Positions 13,836-22,979 are shown, counted from the first letter of the stretch. The stretch: DNA of 64,000 nt from Streptomyces ficellus (GCF_030406405.1 NZ_JAUEPL010000008.1:103826-167825); one strand, 5' to 3'. Notes: generated by a model not told the origin, from the letters alone. Numbers and translations are program-made.

Positions 13836-16709
13836 TCACGTCGCCGCGCGGCGGGCCATCGCCCCGCGCGAGCGGGTGACGAGGGCCGCGAGGAGGGCGG
13901 CGCCCAGCGGGACGGCGACCAGCAGGGCCGCCAGCGTCTCCCACGGGACGACGATCGGTACGTGCGGCAGGCCTATCGAGCCGCCGCCGCCCTGGTCCAG
14001 TGCCTCCTGGTACCAGGCCGTCTGCTGGCGCCGCTCGGTCAGCCGCAGCCCGATCGCCGGCAGGACACCCGCCGCCGAACCGAGCAGCACGCCCATCACG
14101 GCGACCACCCCGCACTGGAAGCCGCTCAGCGTCCGCCGTACGCGCGGCGGCGCACCGACCGCGGCCAGTGTCTTCAGGTCGGCCTCCGCGTCCGCCTGGG
14201 CGAGACCGGTGGCGATACCGGCCGCGCCGATGGTGATCAGCCCGGCGAAGACGGTCAGCGCCAGCAACACGATGCTGTTCTGGCTGACGAAGCCCTCCTC
14301 CACATGGAGCTCGACGCCGGCGCCCGTCTTGGCGAGTTCGTCGTCCAGCCGCTGGCGCTGCTCCGTGCTCGGCAGCCTGTCGGTCGAGAAGTACGCGCCG
14401 AACGGCACCGTCGTGAGGCCCGCCGCCTTGGCCGCGGCCGGCGGCACGATGCCCGCCAGGCCGTAGGACTCGGTTCCCCGGGCGAGCTGGTACGCGTCGA
14501 ACGACGTGACCTGGCCCGGCGCCTCCTTGCCCTGGGCCATGGCCTGCTCGGCCTTCGCGGAGTCGGTGATCAGCTTGATACCGACCTTGCCCTCGGCGTC
14601 GATCAGGGAACGGGAGAAGGACACGATCCTGCCCGCGGCCAGTGCCCTCTCAGCCGCAGGGTCCTTGATCCCGAGCACCTTCAGCAGCGTGGCGTCGGCG
14701 ACGACCAGCCCGCTCTCGGTGTACGCCATCTCCGGCGCCTCCTTGCAGCGCCAGTCCTCGGCGAGCTTGCGGCGCTCCGCCTTGGTGAACTTCTCCGCAG
14801 GGTCCGAGCCGTCGAGCGACGAGGCCCACATCGGGCACTCGTTGGCCTTGGGGATGACGACCTCATGACGGCCGCAGCCCTCACCCTGCCCGTACATCTC
14901 GCAGCCGGCCCTGCCGACCGCGATCCGGTCCACATCGGCCCGCACCTCGACGGGCACGTTCTTCTGCACCGCGTCGCGCACCGCCGGGACGTCCCGGCCG
15001 CCGCCCTCCCGAACCAGGACGGAGACCGCGCCGTACGGCAGCCGCGCCTCGTACGCCGCCCGCTGCTGGGCGTCGCTGCTCGCCTGGTACGTAGCCACGG
15101 CCACCGTGCCCGCGACCGCCGCCAGCACGGCGGCGACCGCCGGCGCCGTACGCCCCCGGTTGCGTACCGCGTCCCGCAGCGCCAGGCGCGGCGAAAGCGG
15201 CAGCCAGCGGCCGGTGCGCCCGAACAGGCCCACCAGGGCGGGGGTGATCGCGACGACGCCCAGCTCGGCGATCGCGCTGCCGCCCGCGACGATGATGAAC
15301 TGGTCGGAGAACACCGACCCGTACAGCGCGATCGCGGCGCCCAGCACGACGGCTACGAGGCCCAGGACGGGCAGCACCCGGCTGCTGCGGCGCACCCCGC
15401 GGCGGCCGGTGAGCGAGGCGAGGACGGTCTGACGGGAGGCGGTGACGGCCGGTACGACCGCGGCGAGCAGGCCGGTGAGCACGGCGAGCAGCCCGATGCC
15501 GAGCAGCTCCAGCGGACGGACGTCGAAGGCGCCGAATCGCTGGCCCATGTAGTCCTCCAGCACCGGCTGGAGGAGGAACGTCAGGATCAGCCCGAGTACC
15601 GTGCCGACGACCGCCGCGGCGATGCCGATCACCAGGCCGCCGGCCAGGACGATCGCCCGGATGTGGCGGCGGTCGCCGCCGTTGGCCCCGACCAGCCCGA
15701 GCTGGCGCCGCGAGCGGCGGGCGCCGACGGCGAAGGCGGGACCTGCCAGCAGGCAGATCTCCAGCATCGCCAGGCCGACCACCGTACCGGCGGCCGCGAG
15801 CGCGGCGGCCTTGGCGGCCGTGCTGTCGCCGTAGTTACCCCAGCCCTCCATCTGGAACAGCGGTACGTCGGAGTCGGCCGGCGGGTTGAGCACGACCGCC
15901 CGCGACATCACCATGACGCCCTTGGCGTTGGCCTCCTTGACCATGTTCCACGTGAAACCATCCGCCCCGGCCGCCGAACGAGGCAGCTTCAGCAGATACG
16001 TGGTGCTCTCCTTCGCGTCGGCCAGGCCTTCCGCTTCGAGCGCCTTGCCGAGCGGCTCCAGGAAGGCCCCTGGCAGCGCGTTGACCTGGTCGGTCTTGAG
16101 GGAGTCGGGCAGCTCATAGGAGCCGACGATCCGGTACTCGCGGTCGAGACCGCGCGCGGTCAGCGTCGAGCCGATCCTCAGCCCACTGGACTCCAGGAAG
16201 TGGGTGGTCGCGGCTACCTCGTCGGCCTTCTCGGGGAACCGGCCGTCCTGGAGGGTCATGATGCCCCTGGCCATCGGGTGGGCCGCCTGGAGCTCCCGGA
16301 TATCGGTCTGGAGCAGGCCGTGTTCGGTGCGCAGCTTTCCGAACCCCTGCGAGTCCTCCAGAACCGTGGAGTTCGGGGGGAAGGCCTTGGTGAGGTCCGT
16401 CGTGCCGCTGGGCCACGGCTTGTTCTCGAAGTCGCCCACCGGCATGGAGTCTTCCTGCACCGGGTGCTGGTGGATCGGCGCACCGCCGTAGCCGGAGTCG
16501 GAGATCCGGGCGTCGGCGGCACCGATCGACCGGGCCAGCCTCTCCTCGGTGGACAACTCCGAGCTGCGCAGCGTGAGATCGGCGGCGCTCACTCCGAGGA
16601 TCGGCAGCGCGATCATCGACAGGACGAGGAAGCTGCGGCCCTTGTAGCGCCAGGCGTCACGACGGGCGATACGCACCGCGGCGCGCCACGAGTGGAACCA
16701 GTTGTTCAC
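13836..16709 (-). CDS. FtsX-like ABC transporter permease
   Basis: A 957-residue membrane protein with the layout of duplicated FtsX/MacB-type permeases. There is an N-terminal transmembrane helix (FLVLSMIALPILGVSAADLT), a large extracytoplasmic domain (about residues 50-280), two blocks of three helices and a second extracytoplasmic domain (about 590-840). Such proteins move lipids, lipoproteins or peptides, or sense antimicrobial peptides, by coupling cytoplasmic ATP hydrolysis to periplasmic movement. The start overlaps the ATPase stop by 4 nt. A PadR regulator lies upstream, so the exporter is probably inducible. The substrate is unknown. It contains a near-consensus parS at 15945. Confidence 0.85.
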   Translation of the reverse strand: MNNWFHSWRAAVRIARRDAWRYKGRSFLVLSMIALPILGVSAADLTLRSSELSTEERLARSIGAADARISDSGYGGAPIHQHPVQEDSMPVGDFENKPWPSGTTDLTKAFPPNSTVLEDSQGFGKLRTEHGLLQTDIRELQAAHPMARGIMTLQDGRFPEKADEVAATTHFLESSGLRIGSTLTARGLDREYRIVGSYELPDSLKTDQVNALPGAFLEPLGKALEAEGLADAKESTTYLLKLPRSAAGADGFTWNMVKEANAKGVMVMSRAVVLNPPADSDVPLFQMEGWGNYGDSTAAKAAALAAAGTVVGLAMLEICLLAGPAFAVGARRSRRQLGLVGANGGDRRHIRAIVLAGGLVIGIAAAVVGTVLGLILTFLLQPVLEDYMGQRFGAFDVRPLELLGIGLLAVLTGLLAAVVPAVTASRQTVLASLTGRRGVRRSSRVLPVLGLVAVVLGAAIALYGSVFSDQFIIVAGGSAIAELGVVAITPALVGLFGRTGRWLPLSPRLALRDAVRNRGRTAPAVAAVLAAVAGTVAVATYQASSDAQQRAAYEARLPYGAVSVLVREGGGRDVPAVRDAVQKNVPVEVRADVDRIAVGRAGCEMYGQGEGCGRHEVVIPKANECPMWASSLDGSDPAEKFTKAERRKLAEDWRCKEAPEMAYTESGLVVADATLLKVLGIKDPAAERALAAGRIVSFSRSLIDAEGKVGIKLITDSAKAEQAMAQGKEAPGQVTSFDAYQLARGTESYGLAGIVPPAAAKAAGLTTVPFGAYFSTDRLPSTEQRQRLDDELAKTGAGVELHVEEGFVSQNSIVLLALTVFAGLITIGAAGIATGLAQADAEADLKTLAAVGAPPRVRRTLSGFQCGVVAVMGVLLGSAAGVLPAIGLRLTERRQQTAWYQEALDQGGGGSIGLPHVPIVVPWETLAALLVAVPLGAALLAALVTRSRGAMARRAAT
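15945..15958. promoter_or_regulatory. parS-like site with one mismatch (GTTCCACGTGAAAC)
   Basis: It differs from the ParB consensus at one position and lies inside the permease gene, 5 kb from the perfect site. One-mismatch parS sites are common around Streptomyces origins, so binding is plausible. Confidence 0.6.
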
Positions 16710-17449
16710 CGTTCGGCCGCCTGCCCCGACAGCAGGGAGTCGGCGTCGCTGCGGAGGGTCTGGTCGACGACCGCGCCGTCACGCAGGAAGACCACCCGGT
16801 CGGCCCAGGCGGCGAACCGCGGCTCATGGGTGACCAGGACACCCGCCGCGCCCGCGTCGCACCGGTTGCGCAGCAGGGCGAGCACGGACTCACCGGTCTC
16901 GGAGTCCAGGGCGCCGGTCGGTTCGTCGGCGAGGACCAGCCGCCGGTCGCCGACCAGGGCGCGGGCTATCGCCACGCGCTGCTGCTGGCCGCCGGACATC
17001 TCGTCGGGGAACCGGTCGGCGAGGTGGCCCAGGCCCATCTCCGCCAGCGCGGCGAGGGCCTCGGCACGCGCTCTGCGCGCGGAGACGCCGTCCAGCTCGC
17101 GGGGGAGGGCGACGTTCTCGGCGGCGGTCAGAGCGGGGATGAGGTTGTAGTCCTGGAAGACGTACCCGATGCTGCGGCGGCGCAGCGCGGCCAGCGTCTT
17201 GCGGTCCGCGGCGGTGATGTCGGTGTTCTCGACGATCACCTGGCCGGAGCTGGGGGTGTCGAGGCCGCCCGCGATGGTGAGCAGCGTGGACTTGCCGGAG
17301 CCAGACGGGCCCATGACGGCGACCAGTTCGCCGGGGAAGACGTCGAGGTCGATACCGCGCAGGGCGTGTACCTCGGTGGCGCCGGTGCCGTGCACCCGGG
17401 TCAGTTGCTGGAGTTGCAACACGGGCTGCTGTGACGTGGGTCGTGACAT
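16706..17449 (-). CDS. ABC transporter ATP-binding protein (MacB/LolD type)
   Basis: A 247-residue ATPase that powers the neighbouring permease. The Walker A motif GPSGSGKST, Q-loop YVFQDYNLIPALT, signature MSGGQQQRVAIARAL and Walker B LVLADEPTGALD are all intact. The H-loop is atypical at VLVTHEPRFAAWADRV but keeps its histidine. The sequence class (Q-x-L-x-H-G-T-G onset) is that of the lipoprotein/macrolide exporter group. It is the first gene of the exporter pair, transcribed from the 188-bp gap that carries a striking 9-bp repeat. Confidence 0.9.
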   Translation of the reverse strand: MSRPTSQQPVLQLQQLTRVHGTGATEVHALRGIDLDVFPGELVAVMGPSGSGKSTLLTIAGGLDTPSSGQVIVENTDITAADRKTLAALRRRSIGYVFQDYNLIPALTAAENVALPRELDGVSARRARAEALAALAEMGLGHLADRFPDEMSGGQQQRVAIARALVGDRRLVLADEPTGALDSETGESVLALLRNRCDAGAAGVLVTHEPRFAAWADRVVFLRDGAVVDQTLRSDADSLLSGQAAER

Positions 17450-17498
17450 GGAGAGGGGTCCCCCCTTGGACGTACGCGTGCGTCAACAGGCGTACGGA

Positions 17499-17624
17499 GC
17501 GAATAAAGCGAGACAAAGCGGACGAGTCGAACAAGCCGAACAAGTCAAATAAAACGAACAAGCCGAGCAAGACGAACAAGACGGAAGGAGGGCGAATGAA
17601 GCGAATGAGGCGGATGGTTCGGAT
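17499..17624. repeat. 9-bp periodic tract in the exporter promoter gap
   Basis: About fourteen degenerate units of 9 bp (consensus GNCGAACAA, with late units ending GCGAAT or GCGGAT) follow each other in register. The tract is purine-rich on the plus strand and far more A-rich than its surroundings. It occupies most of the space between the PadR gene and the ATPase start. Confidence 0.75.
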
Positions 17625-17637
17625 ACGTACGGAGTGG

Positions 17638-18324
17638 TCAGCTCCGTGACGTGCGGCTGAGGCCGGTCGCATCCCCGCCCGGCGCGTGGCTGAGGCCGAT
17701 CGCGTCCCCGGCCGGCGCGCGGCGGCCCGGGTCCGGGACGCGCGGGGGAGCGTCCTGAGCGGTGCCGGACGCCCGCGCGGCGGCGGAGAGCCGGATGAGC
17801 CGGGCTTCGCAGTGGTCGAGCCAGCGCGCCTCGGCCTCCGTCTGGAAGATCAGCTGCTCCAGCACCAGCAGCCATGCCACGTCATCACGTTCCTGTGAGG
17901 CCCCGCTCTCCAGGGCCGTGATCGCCTGGGCCTTGAGGCGCGTGTAGTCCTGCATGGCCTCGACGGTGTGGCGGCGCTGCGACTGGATGACGTTGCGGAT
18001 GTCGACGCCTGGCGCCCCGACCGCCATGGCCAGCTTGATGGCCAGTTCGTCACGGGCGGGGCTGGTGCGGTCGACGGGCTTGTCGTACCAGGCCCGAAGC
18101 TCCTCACGGCCCGCTTCCGTGATCGCGTAGAGCGCGTGACCGGCCTCGTCCTCGCCGCCCTGCGCGACAAGGCCGTCCCGCTCCAGTCGGTTGAGGGTCG
18201 TGTAGACCTGCCCGACGTTGAGCGGCCAGGTGGAGCCGGTGCGCGACTCGAACTCCGTACGGAGCTGGGAGCCGTAGCGAGGGCCGCGTTCGAGGAGGGC
18301 GAGGAGCCCGTGGCGGATGGACAT
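17638..18324 (-). CDS. PadR-family transcriptional regulator
   Basis: A 228-residue PadR protein. The winged helix is at residues 1-80 (SIRHGLLALLERGPRYGSQL, later PLNVGQVYTTLNRLERDGLV), and the C-terminal helical dimerisation domain spans about residues 85-190. The tail is low-complexity and contains a duplicated segment (GDAIGLS and GDATGLS). The start at 18324 sits inside a 28-bp inverted repeat that is probably its own operator. It lies immediately upstream of the ABC exporter on the same strand and is its likely repressor, as LmrA/PadR proteins are for drug exporters. Confidence 0.85.
   Translation of the reverse strand: MSIRHGLLALLERGPRYGSQLRTEFESRTGSTWPLNVGQVYTTLNRLERDGLVAQGGEDEAGHALYAITEAGREELRAWYDKPVDRTSPARDELAIKLAMAVGAPGVDIRNVIQSQRRHTVEAMQDYTRLKAQAITALESGASQERDDVAWLLVLEQLIFQTEAEARWLDHCEARLIRLSAAARASGTAQDAPPRVPDPGRRAPAGDAIGLSHAPGGDATGLSRTSRS
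17651..17716. repeat. 33-bp tandem duplication inside the PadR gene's 3' end
   Basis: Two adjacent 33-bp copies (17651-17683 and 17684-17716) match at 28 of 33 positions. They encode the repeated A/G-G-D-A-T/I-G-L-S segment a few codons before the stop. Confidence 0.8.
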
Positions 18325-18348
18325 ACTCAGTATGTATACCGAGTATGT
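18321..18348. promoter_or_regulatory. PadR operator overlapping the padR start codon
   Basis: A 28-bp inverted repeat with outer arms ACATACTC and GAGTATGT, symmetric at 24 of 28 positions, covers the PadR start codon. Such AT-rich palindromes are typical PadR sites, so direct autorepression at the initiation region is predicted. Confidence 0.7.
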
Positions 18349-18409
18349 CGGCGCCGACAAGCGACTGCGGAAGGATCTGGCACGTCCGTCCGAAGGAGGA
18401 CGGGGACGC

Positions 18410-19180
18410 TCAGCGGCGCCTCATCCGCAGCCCGAGGAAACCGAGCCCGAGGCCCATCGTGGCCAGCCCGACGCCGAGCGTCAGGACAGGAATCTGCCGG
18501 TCAACGACCGTTTCGGAGGCTCGCGCGGCCCGCTCGTACGCGGCGGCGGGCGGCGAGAGCGGCGGGTCGGCGGCCGCCGGGGACTCCGACTCAGGTACCG
18601 CTTCCTCTCCCGTTTCCTCACCCCACGGCCCCTCCGGCGCTGTTGCCGTTTTGGTACGTGAGGAGTCGGCCGAGCCGGACGATGAGGCGTCCGGCGCCGA
18701 GGGGGCCGGGCTCACGGACGGCGAACTCGGCCGCCCCGGCCGCTTCCGCCCCTCCCCGGCCGGCCGCCCGGCGAGCGACGGGCTCACCGGGGCGGCGTGC
18801 CGCGTCGGCCCGAGGACAGCACCGGCGCCGGGGCCGGGACCGGAACCGGAACCGGTGTCCCATGAACCGGAATCCGAGGAACCCGAGCCCGAGCCGGGGG
18901 CCGAAGCGGACGAAGGAGCGGACCAAGGAGTGGACCAAGGCGCGGATGAAGGAGGGGACGAAGGAGCGGAAGCGGGAGCGGAGGAAGGACGCGAGGCAGG
19001 ACGGGCCCCGTTCGGCCGGGTGACGTCACCGGCACCGATGCGGACGTCCCCGGCGCCCGGCGGCTCGGAGGCGGGCCCGCTCCCCGCCGCGGACGAGGCC
19101 GGCGCGACCCCGAGCGAGGACGTGGCCAGTAGCAAGGACGCGAGGGTCATCGCGCACCGTGGGCCGAGCCTTGGAGCCAC
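18410..19180 (-). CDS. Secreted Ser/Pro-rich membrane-anchored protein of unknown function
   Basis: A 256-residue protein with a signal peptide (MTLASLLLATSSLGVAPASSA from the second Met). A very long disordered Ser/Pro/Ala/Gly region carries repeats such as SAPWSTPWSAPSS. A single C-terminal transmembrane helix (LTLGVGLATMGLGLGFLGL) ends in a basic RMRRR tail. This is the layout of a surface stalk held in the membrane. No LPxTG sorting motif is visible. It lies alone between the PadR regulator and a kinase. I recognise no family. Confidence 0.65.
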   Translation of the reverse strand: MAPRLGPRCAMTLASLLLATSSLGVAPASSAAGSGPASEPPGAGDVRIGAGDVTRPNGARPASRPSSAPASAPSSPPSSAPWSTPWSAPSSASAPGSGSGSSDSGSWDTGSGSGPGPGAGAVLGPTRHAAPVSPSLAGRPAGEGRKRPGRPSSPSVSPAPSAPDASSSGSADSSRTKTATAPEGPWGEETGEEAVPESESPAAADPPLSPPAAAYERAARASETVVDRQIPVLTLGVGLATMGLGLGFLGLRMRRR

Positions 19181-19316
19181 CGGGTGACCCCCTCCCGTGC
19201 GAGCCGCTGAGGAGCCGTGGACGACGGACTGACAACGGACTCAGCGTCACACGCCGCATGCGCGCCGGCATCCCGGGCGCCCCCACGGCCACCCACAGGA
19301 GGTACCCCCCGAGGCG

Positions 19317-20915
19317 TCAGGTACCCGGGTCACCCGTGGCGACGGTGAGCTCGAACGTCTGGTTTCCGGGCACCACGGCCGTCCCCTCCGTCGGGAACTG
19401 CGAGATCACCTGGTCCTCGGCGAACTGCGGGTCGTCCACTTCCTTGACGTTGACCTTCCAGCCCGCCGCCTGGATACAGCTCTTGACCGAGATGACGTCC
19501 TTGTACGTGAAGCTCGGCGCCTGGACCTTGGCCGGGTCGTCGCTGTCCTCCGAGGCGTCCGTGCACTCGGTGGTCTCCATCGTCCGGTGGCGCTCCGGCG
19601 GCCTGTGCCCGGCCTGGGCCGAATCCGTCGCCGTGCTGCCGCCCGCCTCCGGGGTTCCCGGGTCGTCCTCGCCGTTGAGGACGAGCACCGTGACCAGGCC
19701 GCCGATGGCGAGGACGGCGGCCGCGATCGCACCCACGATGACCGGCATGCTGCCCCGGCCGCCACCGTTCGAAGGCGCCGGGGACGAGGCCTGCGGGGAG
19801 ATCGTGTACGGCGGAGGCGCGGGCGTCCGGTACGCGGGGGCAGGCTGCTGCTGCGGGTACCCGTACGAGGGGGCCGGAGCCGGAGTCCCGTACGGACCCG
19901 GCTGGTACGGCGTCTGGACGCTGTGCGGGCCGGGCGCCGGGGCCGTGTGGTCGACCGGCGGGAAGACGGCGGAACCGACCCCCGCGCCGCTGTTGGACAC
20001 CGGCGCGCCCTGCACGATCACCGGCGCGCCCGTCTGGCCGGCCGACAGCAGCCGCAGGCACTCGTCCCGCATCGCCGCCGCGCTGGGGAAGCGCTCGTTC
20101 GGGTTCTTCTTCAGCGCCCGCGCCACCAGCGCGTCCATCGCCGGTGTGACGGACCTGTTGATGGAGGACGGAGCGACGGGCTCCTCCTGCACATGGGCGT
20201 ACGCGATGGCCAGCGGCGAGTCCGCGTCGAACGGAATGCGCCCGGTCAGGAGCTGGAACAGCATGATGCCGACCGAGTACAGGTCGGACCGGGCGTCCAC
20301 GCCGCGCCCGAGCGCCTGCTCGGGCGACAGGTACTGCGGGGTGCCGACCACCATGCCGGTCTGCGTCATGGAGGTGACGCCCGACTGCATGGCGCGCGCG
20401 ATGCCGAAGTCCATCACCTTGACGACCCCGCGCTTGGTCATCATCACGTTGCCCGGCTTGATGTCGCGGTGGACCAGGCCCATCTCGTGGCTGGTCTCCA
20501 GCGCGGCCAGCACATCGGCGGTCACCCTCAGCGCCTTGTCGGCCGGCATCGCGCCGTACTGCCGGATGTCCGCCTGGAGCACGGACCCGAGCGGCTGCCC
20601 CTCCACGTACTCCATGACGATGTACGGCATGAGCGAGCCGCCCAGCTCGTCCTCGCCGGTGTCGAACACCGAGACGATGTTGGTGTGCTGGAGCTTGGCG
20701 ACGGCCTGCGCCTCGCGCCGGAACCGCTCGCGGAACGACTGCTCGCGACCCAGCTCCGTGTGGAGCGTCTTGATGGCGACCTGACGGTCCAGCGCGCTGT
20801 CGTACGCCAGGTATACGGACGCCATGCCGCCTTCGCCGAGCAGGTCGCGGAGCTGGTACCGGCCGCCCGCCACCGAGCCGCCCGCATAGCGGCCCTGTGC
20901 GCCGTCCTGGCTCAT
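19317..20915 (-). CDS. Membrane Ser/Thr protein kinase with one PASTA domain
   Basis: A 532-residue eukaryotic-like kinase of the PknB group. The kinase domain spans about residues 20-280, with the ATP lysine in VAIKT (Lys49), catalytic HRDIKPGN (Asp151) and DFG (Asp169). A Pro/Gln/Tyr-rich juxtamembrane linker follows (residues 310-380). One transmembrane helix lies near residues 388-412, and the extracellular part ends in a single PASTA-type domain (PSFTYKDVISVKSCIQAAGW onward). PASTA domains bind muropeptides, so a role in sensing cell-wall state is likely. A second kinase is transcribed divergently. The single PASTA is fewer than in cell-division PknB proteins. Confidence 0.9.
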   Translation of the reverse strand: MSQDGAQGRYAGGSVAGGRYQLRDLLGEGGMASVYLAYDSALDRQVAIKTLHTELGREQSFRERFRREAQAVAKLQHTNIVSVFDTGEDELGGSLMPYIVMEYVEGQPLGSVLQADIRQYGAMPADKALRVTADVLAALETSHEMGLVHRDIKPGNVMMTKRGVVKVMDFGIARAMQSGVTSMTQTGMVVGTPQYLSPEQALGRGVDARSDLYSVGIMLFQLLTGRIPFDADSPLAIAYAHVQEEPVAPSSINRSVTPAMDALVARALKKNPNERFPSAAAMRDECLRLLSAGQTGAPVIVQGAPVSNSGAGVGSAVFPPVDHTAPAPGPHSVQTPYQPGPYGTPAPAPSYGYPQQQPAPAYRTPAPPPYTISPQASSPAPSNGGGRGSMPVIVGAIAAAVLAIGGLVTVLVLNGEDDPGTPEAGGSTATDSAQAGHRPPERHRTMETTECTDASEDSDDPAKVQAPSFTYKDVISVKSCIQAAGWKVNVKEVDDPQFAEDQVISQFPTEGTAVVPGNQTFELTVATGDPGT

Positions 20916-21299
20916 TTCTTGCTCCCCCGTGCGTGGCCGCGGTGATCCCGTTTTTACGGGCCAAGTCTGCCCGAGGGCGGTGACACGTCAAGCCGGGTGC
21001 CCGTTCCGTGACCGTACGCGCAACAAGCGTCTCGGAAGCGTTACCCGACGCTGACCGGCCCCGCGTACCGGCCCCGTACCGATCTCTGCACCGGACCCGT
21101 ACCGATCTCCGCGCCCGACCGGCATGGGAGCGGCATGGAATTTGCACAGGCGTACAGGGAACCGGTTGGATGGCCGGTCCATCTCGAACCGGCGCGGCGC
21201 GGGAAGGCTGTAGCGTGACGTGACGTAGTACCCCTTTGGACACGGCGGCACACCGCACGCGCAGAGCGAGCGGGCGGACAGATACGACGGCGAGGACTG
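20916..21299. other. Divergent promoter region of two kinase genes
   Basis: These 384 bp contain no gene. A 14-bp direct repeat (GTACCGATCTCTGC and GTACCGATCTCCGC) lies near 21076 and 21100. A likely -10 element TAGCGT near 21211 precedes the plus-strand kinase. Confidence 0.5.
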
Positions 21300-22979
21300 A
21301 TGGCATCCGAATCCGAGGCAGGCGGCGGCGGAGCGTCGGATGCCGCCGAGTGGGGCGCCGGCGGGCTCGTCGGAGACGGCCGCTACCGGCTGACCCACCG
21401 CCTCGGCCGCGGCGGCATGGCCGAGGTGTTCGCGGCTGAGGACGTACGGCTGGGCCGCACCGTGGCCGTGAAGCTGCTGCGCGCGGACCTCGCCGAGGAC
21501 CCGGTCTCCAAGGCCCGCTTCACCCGCGAGGCACAGTCGGTCGCCGGCCTGAACCACCATGCGATCGTGGCGGTGTACGACTCCGGCGAGGATGTCGTCA
21601 ACGGCCAGTCCGTCCCGTACATCGTGATGGAGCTGGTCGAGGGCCGCACCATCCGTGACCTGCTGCTCAACGCCGAGGCCCCGCCGCCGGAGCAGGCGCT
21701 GATCATCGTCTCCGGTGTGCTGGAGGCCCTCGCCTACTCGCACCAGCACGGCATCGTGCACCGCGACATCAAGCCCGCGAACGTGATCATCACGCACAGC
21801 GGCGCCGTCAAGGTGATGGACTTCGGCATCGCGCGCGCCCTGCACGGCGCGCAGTCGACGATGACCCAGACCGGCATGGTCATGGGCACCCCGCAGTACC
21901 TCTCCCCCGAGCAGGCGCTCGGCAAGGCCGTCGACCACCGCTCGGACCTGTACGCCACCGGCTGCCTGCTGTACGAGCTGCTCGCGCTGCGCCCGCCCTT
22001 CACCGGCGAGACACCGTTGTCGGTCGTCTACCAGCACGTCCAGGACATCCCGGTCCCGCCGTCCGAGGTCTCCGACGTCGCCCCGCCGGAGCTCGACGGC
22101 CTGGCCATGCGCGCCCTGGCCAAGGATCCGGACGACCGGTTCCAGAGCGCCGAGGAAATGCGTGGTCTGGTCCAGTACGGGCTGCAAATGCTCCAGCAGC
22201 AGGGTGGCCACACCGGCACCTGGAACACCGGCCCGGTCGACGCGTCGCACGACGGTCTCCGCACCCCGGCCGGCGGCGTCGCGGCGACCGCCGTGATGGG
22301 CCACCCGACGCACGGCGACACCTCCCAGGGCCCGATCCTGCCGCCGCCGAACCCGGAAGACGGCGCGTACGCGTACGACGGCGGGCGCGGCGGGAACGGC
22401 GGCAAGGGCGGTGGCCGCGGCAAGCTGTGGCTGTTCGTCGCCCTCGCGCTGATCGCCATCGTGGCGGGAGTCACGTACGCGATCGACCAGGCGACCACCT
22501 CGAAAGGTGAGGAACAGAACCGGAAGCAGCCCGCCACCACCTCTCCGTCCACGCCCGGCAGCGCCAGCCCGTCGCCCAGCCAGGAGAAGACGGAGGAGGC
22601 CGATCCGCCCAGCGGCTCGACCGGCGGCGGCAACGACAACTGGTACCCGCCCACGCACCAGACCCCGTCGCAGCCCCGGACCGACGACCCGACGCCCAGC
22701 GGCGGTACGCCGTCGACGCCCGGCACCACCGAGGGCGGTACGACGGACGGCACCACCGAGGGCGGTACGACCCAGGGCGGCACCACCGAGGGCGGTACGA
22801 CGGACGGCGGGACGACCCAGGGCGGTACGACGGACGGCGGCACCTCCGACGGCGGTACGACGGACGGCGGCACCTCCGACGGCGGTACGACGCAGGGCGG
22901 TGGGACGACCCAGGGCGGCACGACGCAGGGCGGCGGTACCGACCAGGGCACCACGACTCAGGGCGGCACCACCGGCTGA
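21300..22979 (+). CDS. Membrane Ser/Thr protein kinase with Gly/Thr-repeat extracellular tail
   Basis: A 559-residue kinase. The kinase domain covers residues 28-285, with VAVKLL (Lys58), HRDIKPAN near residue 155 and VMDFGIARA. One transmembrane helix (LWLFVALALIAIVAGVTYAI) lies near residue 376. In place of PASTA domains, the extracellular part is a Ser/Pro-rich stem and then about 80 residues of GGTT(D/E/Q) repeats. The tail looks like an extended, probably O-glycosylated cell-wall spacer. Together with the divergent PASTA kinase it forms a paired signalling locus. The targets are unknown. Confidence 0.88.
   Translation: MASESEAGGGGASDAAEWGAGGLVGDGRYRLTHRLGRGGMAEVFAAEDVRLGRTVAVKLLRADLAEDPVSKARFTREAQSVAGLNHHAIVAVYDSGEDVVNGQSVPYIVMELVEGRTIRDLLLNAEAPPPEQALIIVSGVLEALAYSHQHGIVHRDIKPANVIITHSGAVKVMDFGIARALHGAQSTMTQTGMVMGTPQYLSPEQALGKAVDHRSDLYATGCLLYELLALRPPFTGETPLSVVYQHVQDIPVPPSEVSDVAPPELDGLAMRALAKDPDDRFQSAEEMRGLVQYGLQMLQQQGGHTGTWNTGPVDASHDGLRTPAGGVAATAVMGHPTHGDTSQGPILPPPNPEDGAYAYDGGRGGNGGKGGGRGKLWLFVALALIAIVAGVTYAIDQATTSKGEEQNRKQPATTSPSTPGSASPSPSQEKTEEADPPSGSTGGGNDNWYPPTHQTPSQPRTDDPTPSGGTPSTPGTTEGGTTDGTTEGGTTQGGTTEGGTTDGGTTQGGTTDGGTSDGGTTDGGTSDGGTTQGGGTTQGGTTQGGGTDQGTTTQGGTTG
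22732..22975 (+). repeat. 15-bp repeats coding for the GGTT(D/E/Q) kinase tail
   Basis: In-frame copies of about 15 bp (GGCGGTACGACGGAC and variants) run for about 240 bp. Copy number is likely to vary among strains. Confidence 0.85.
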
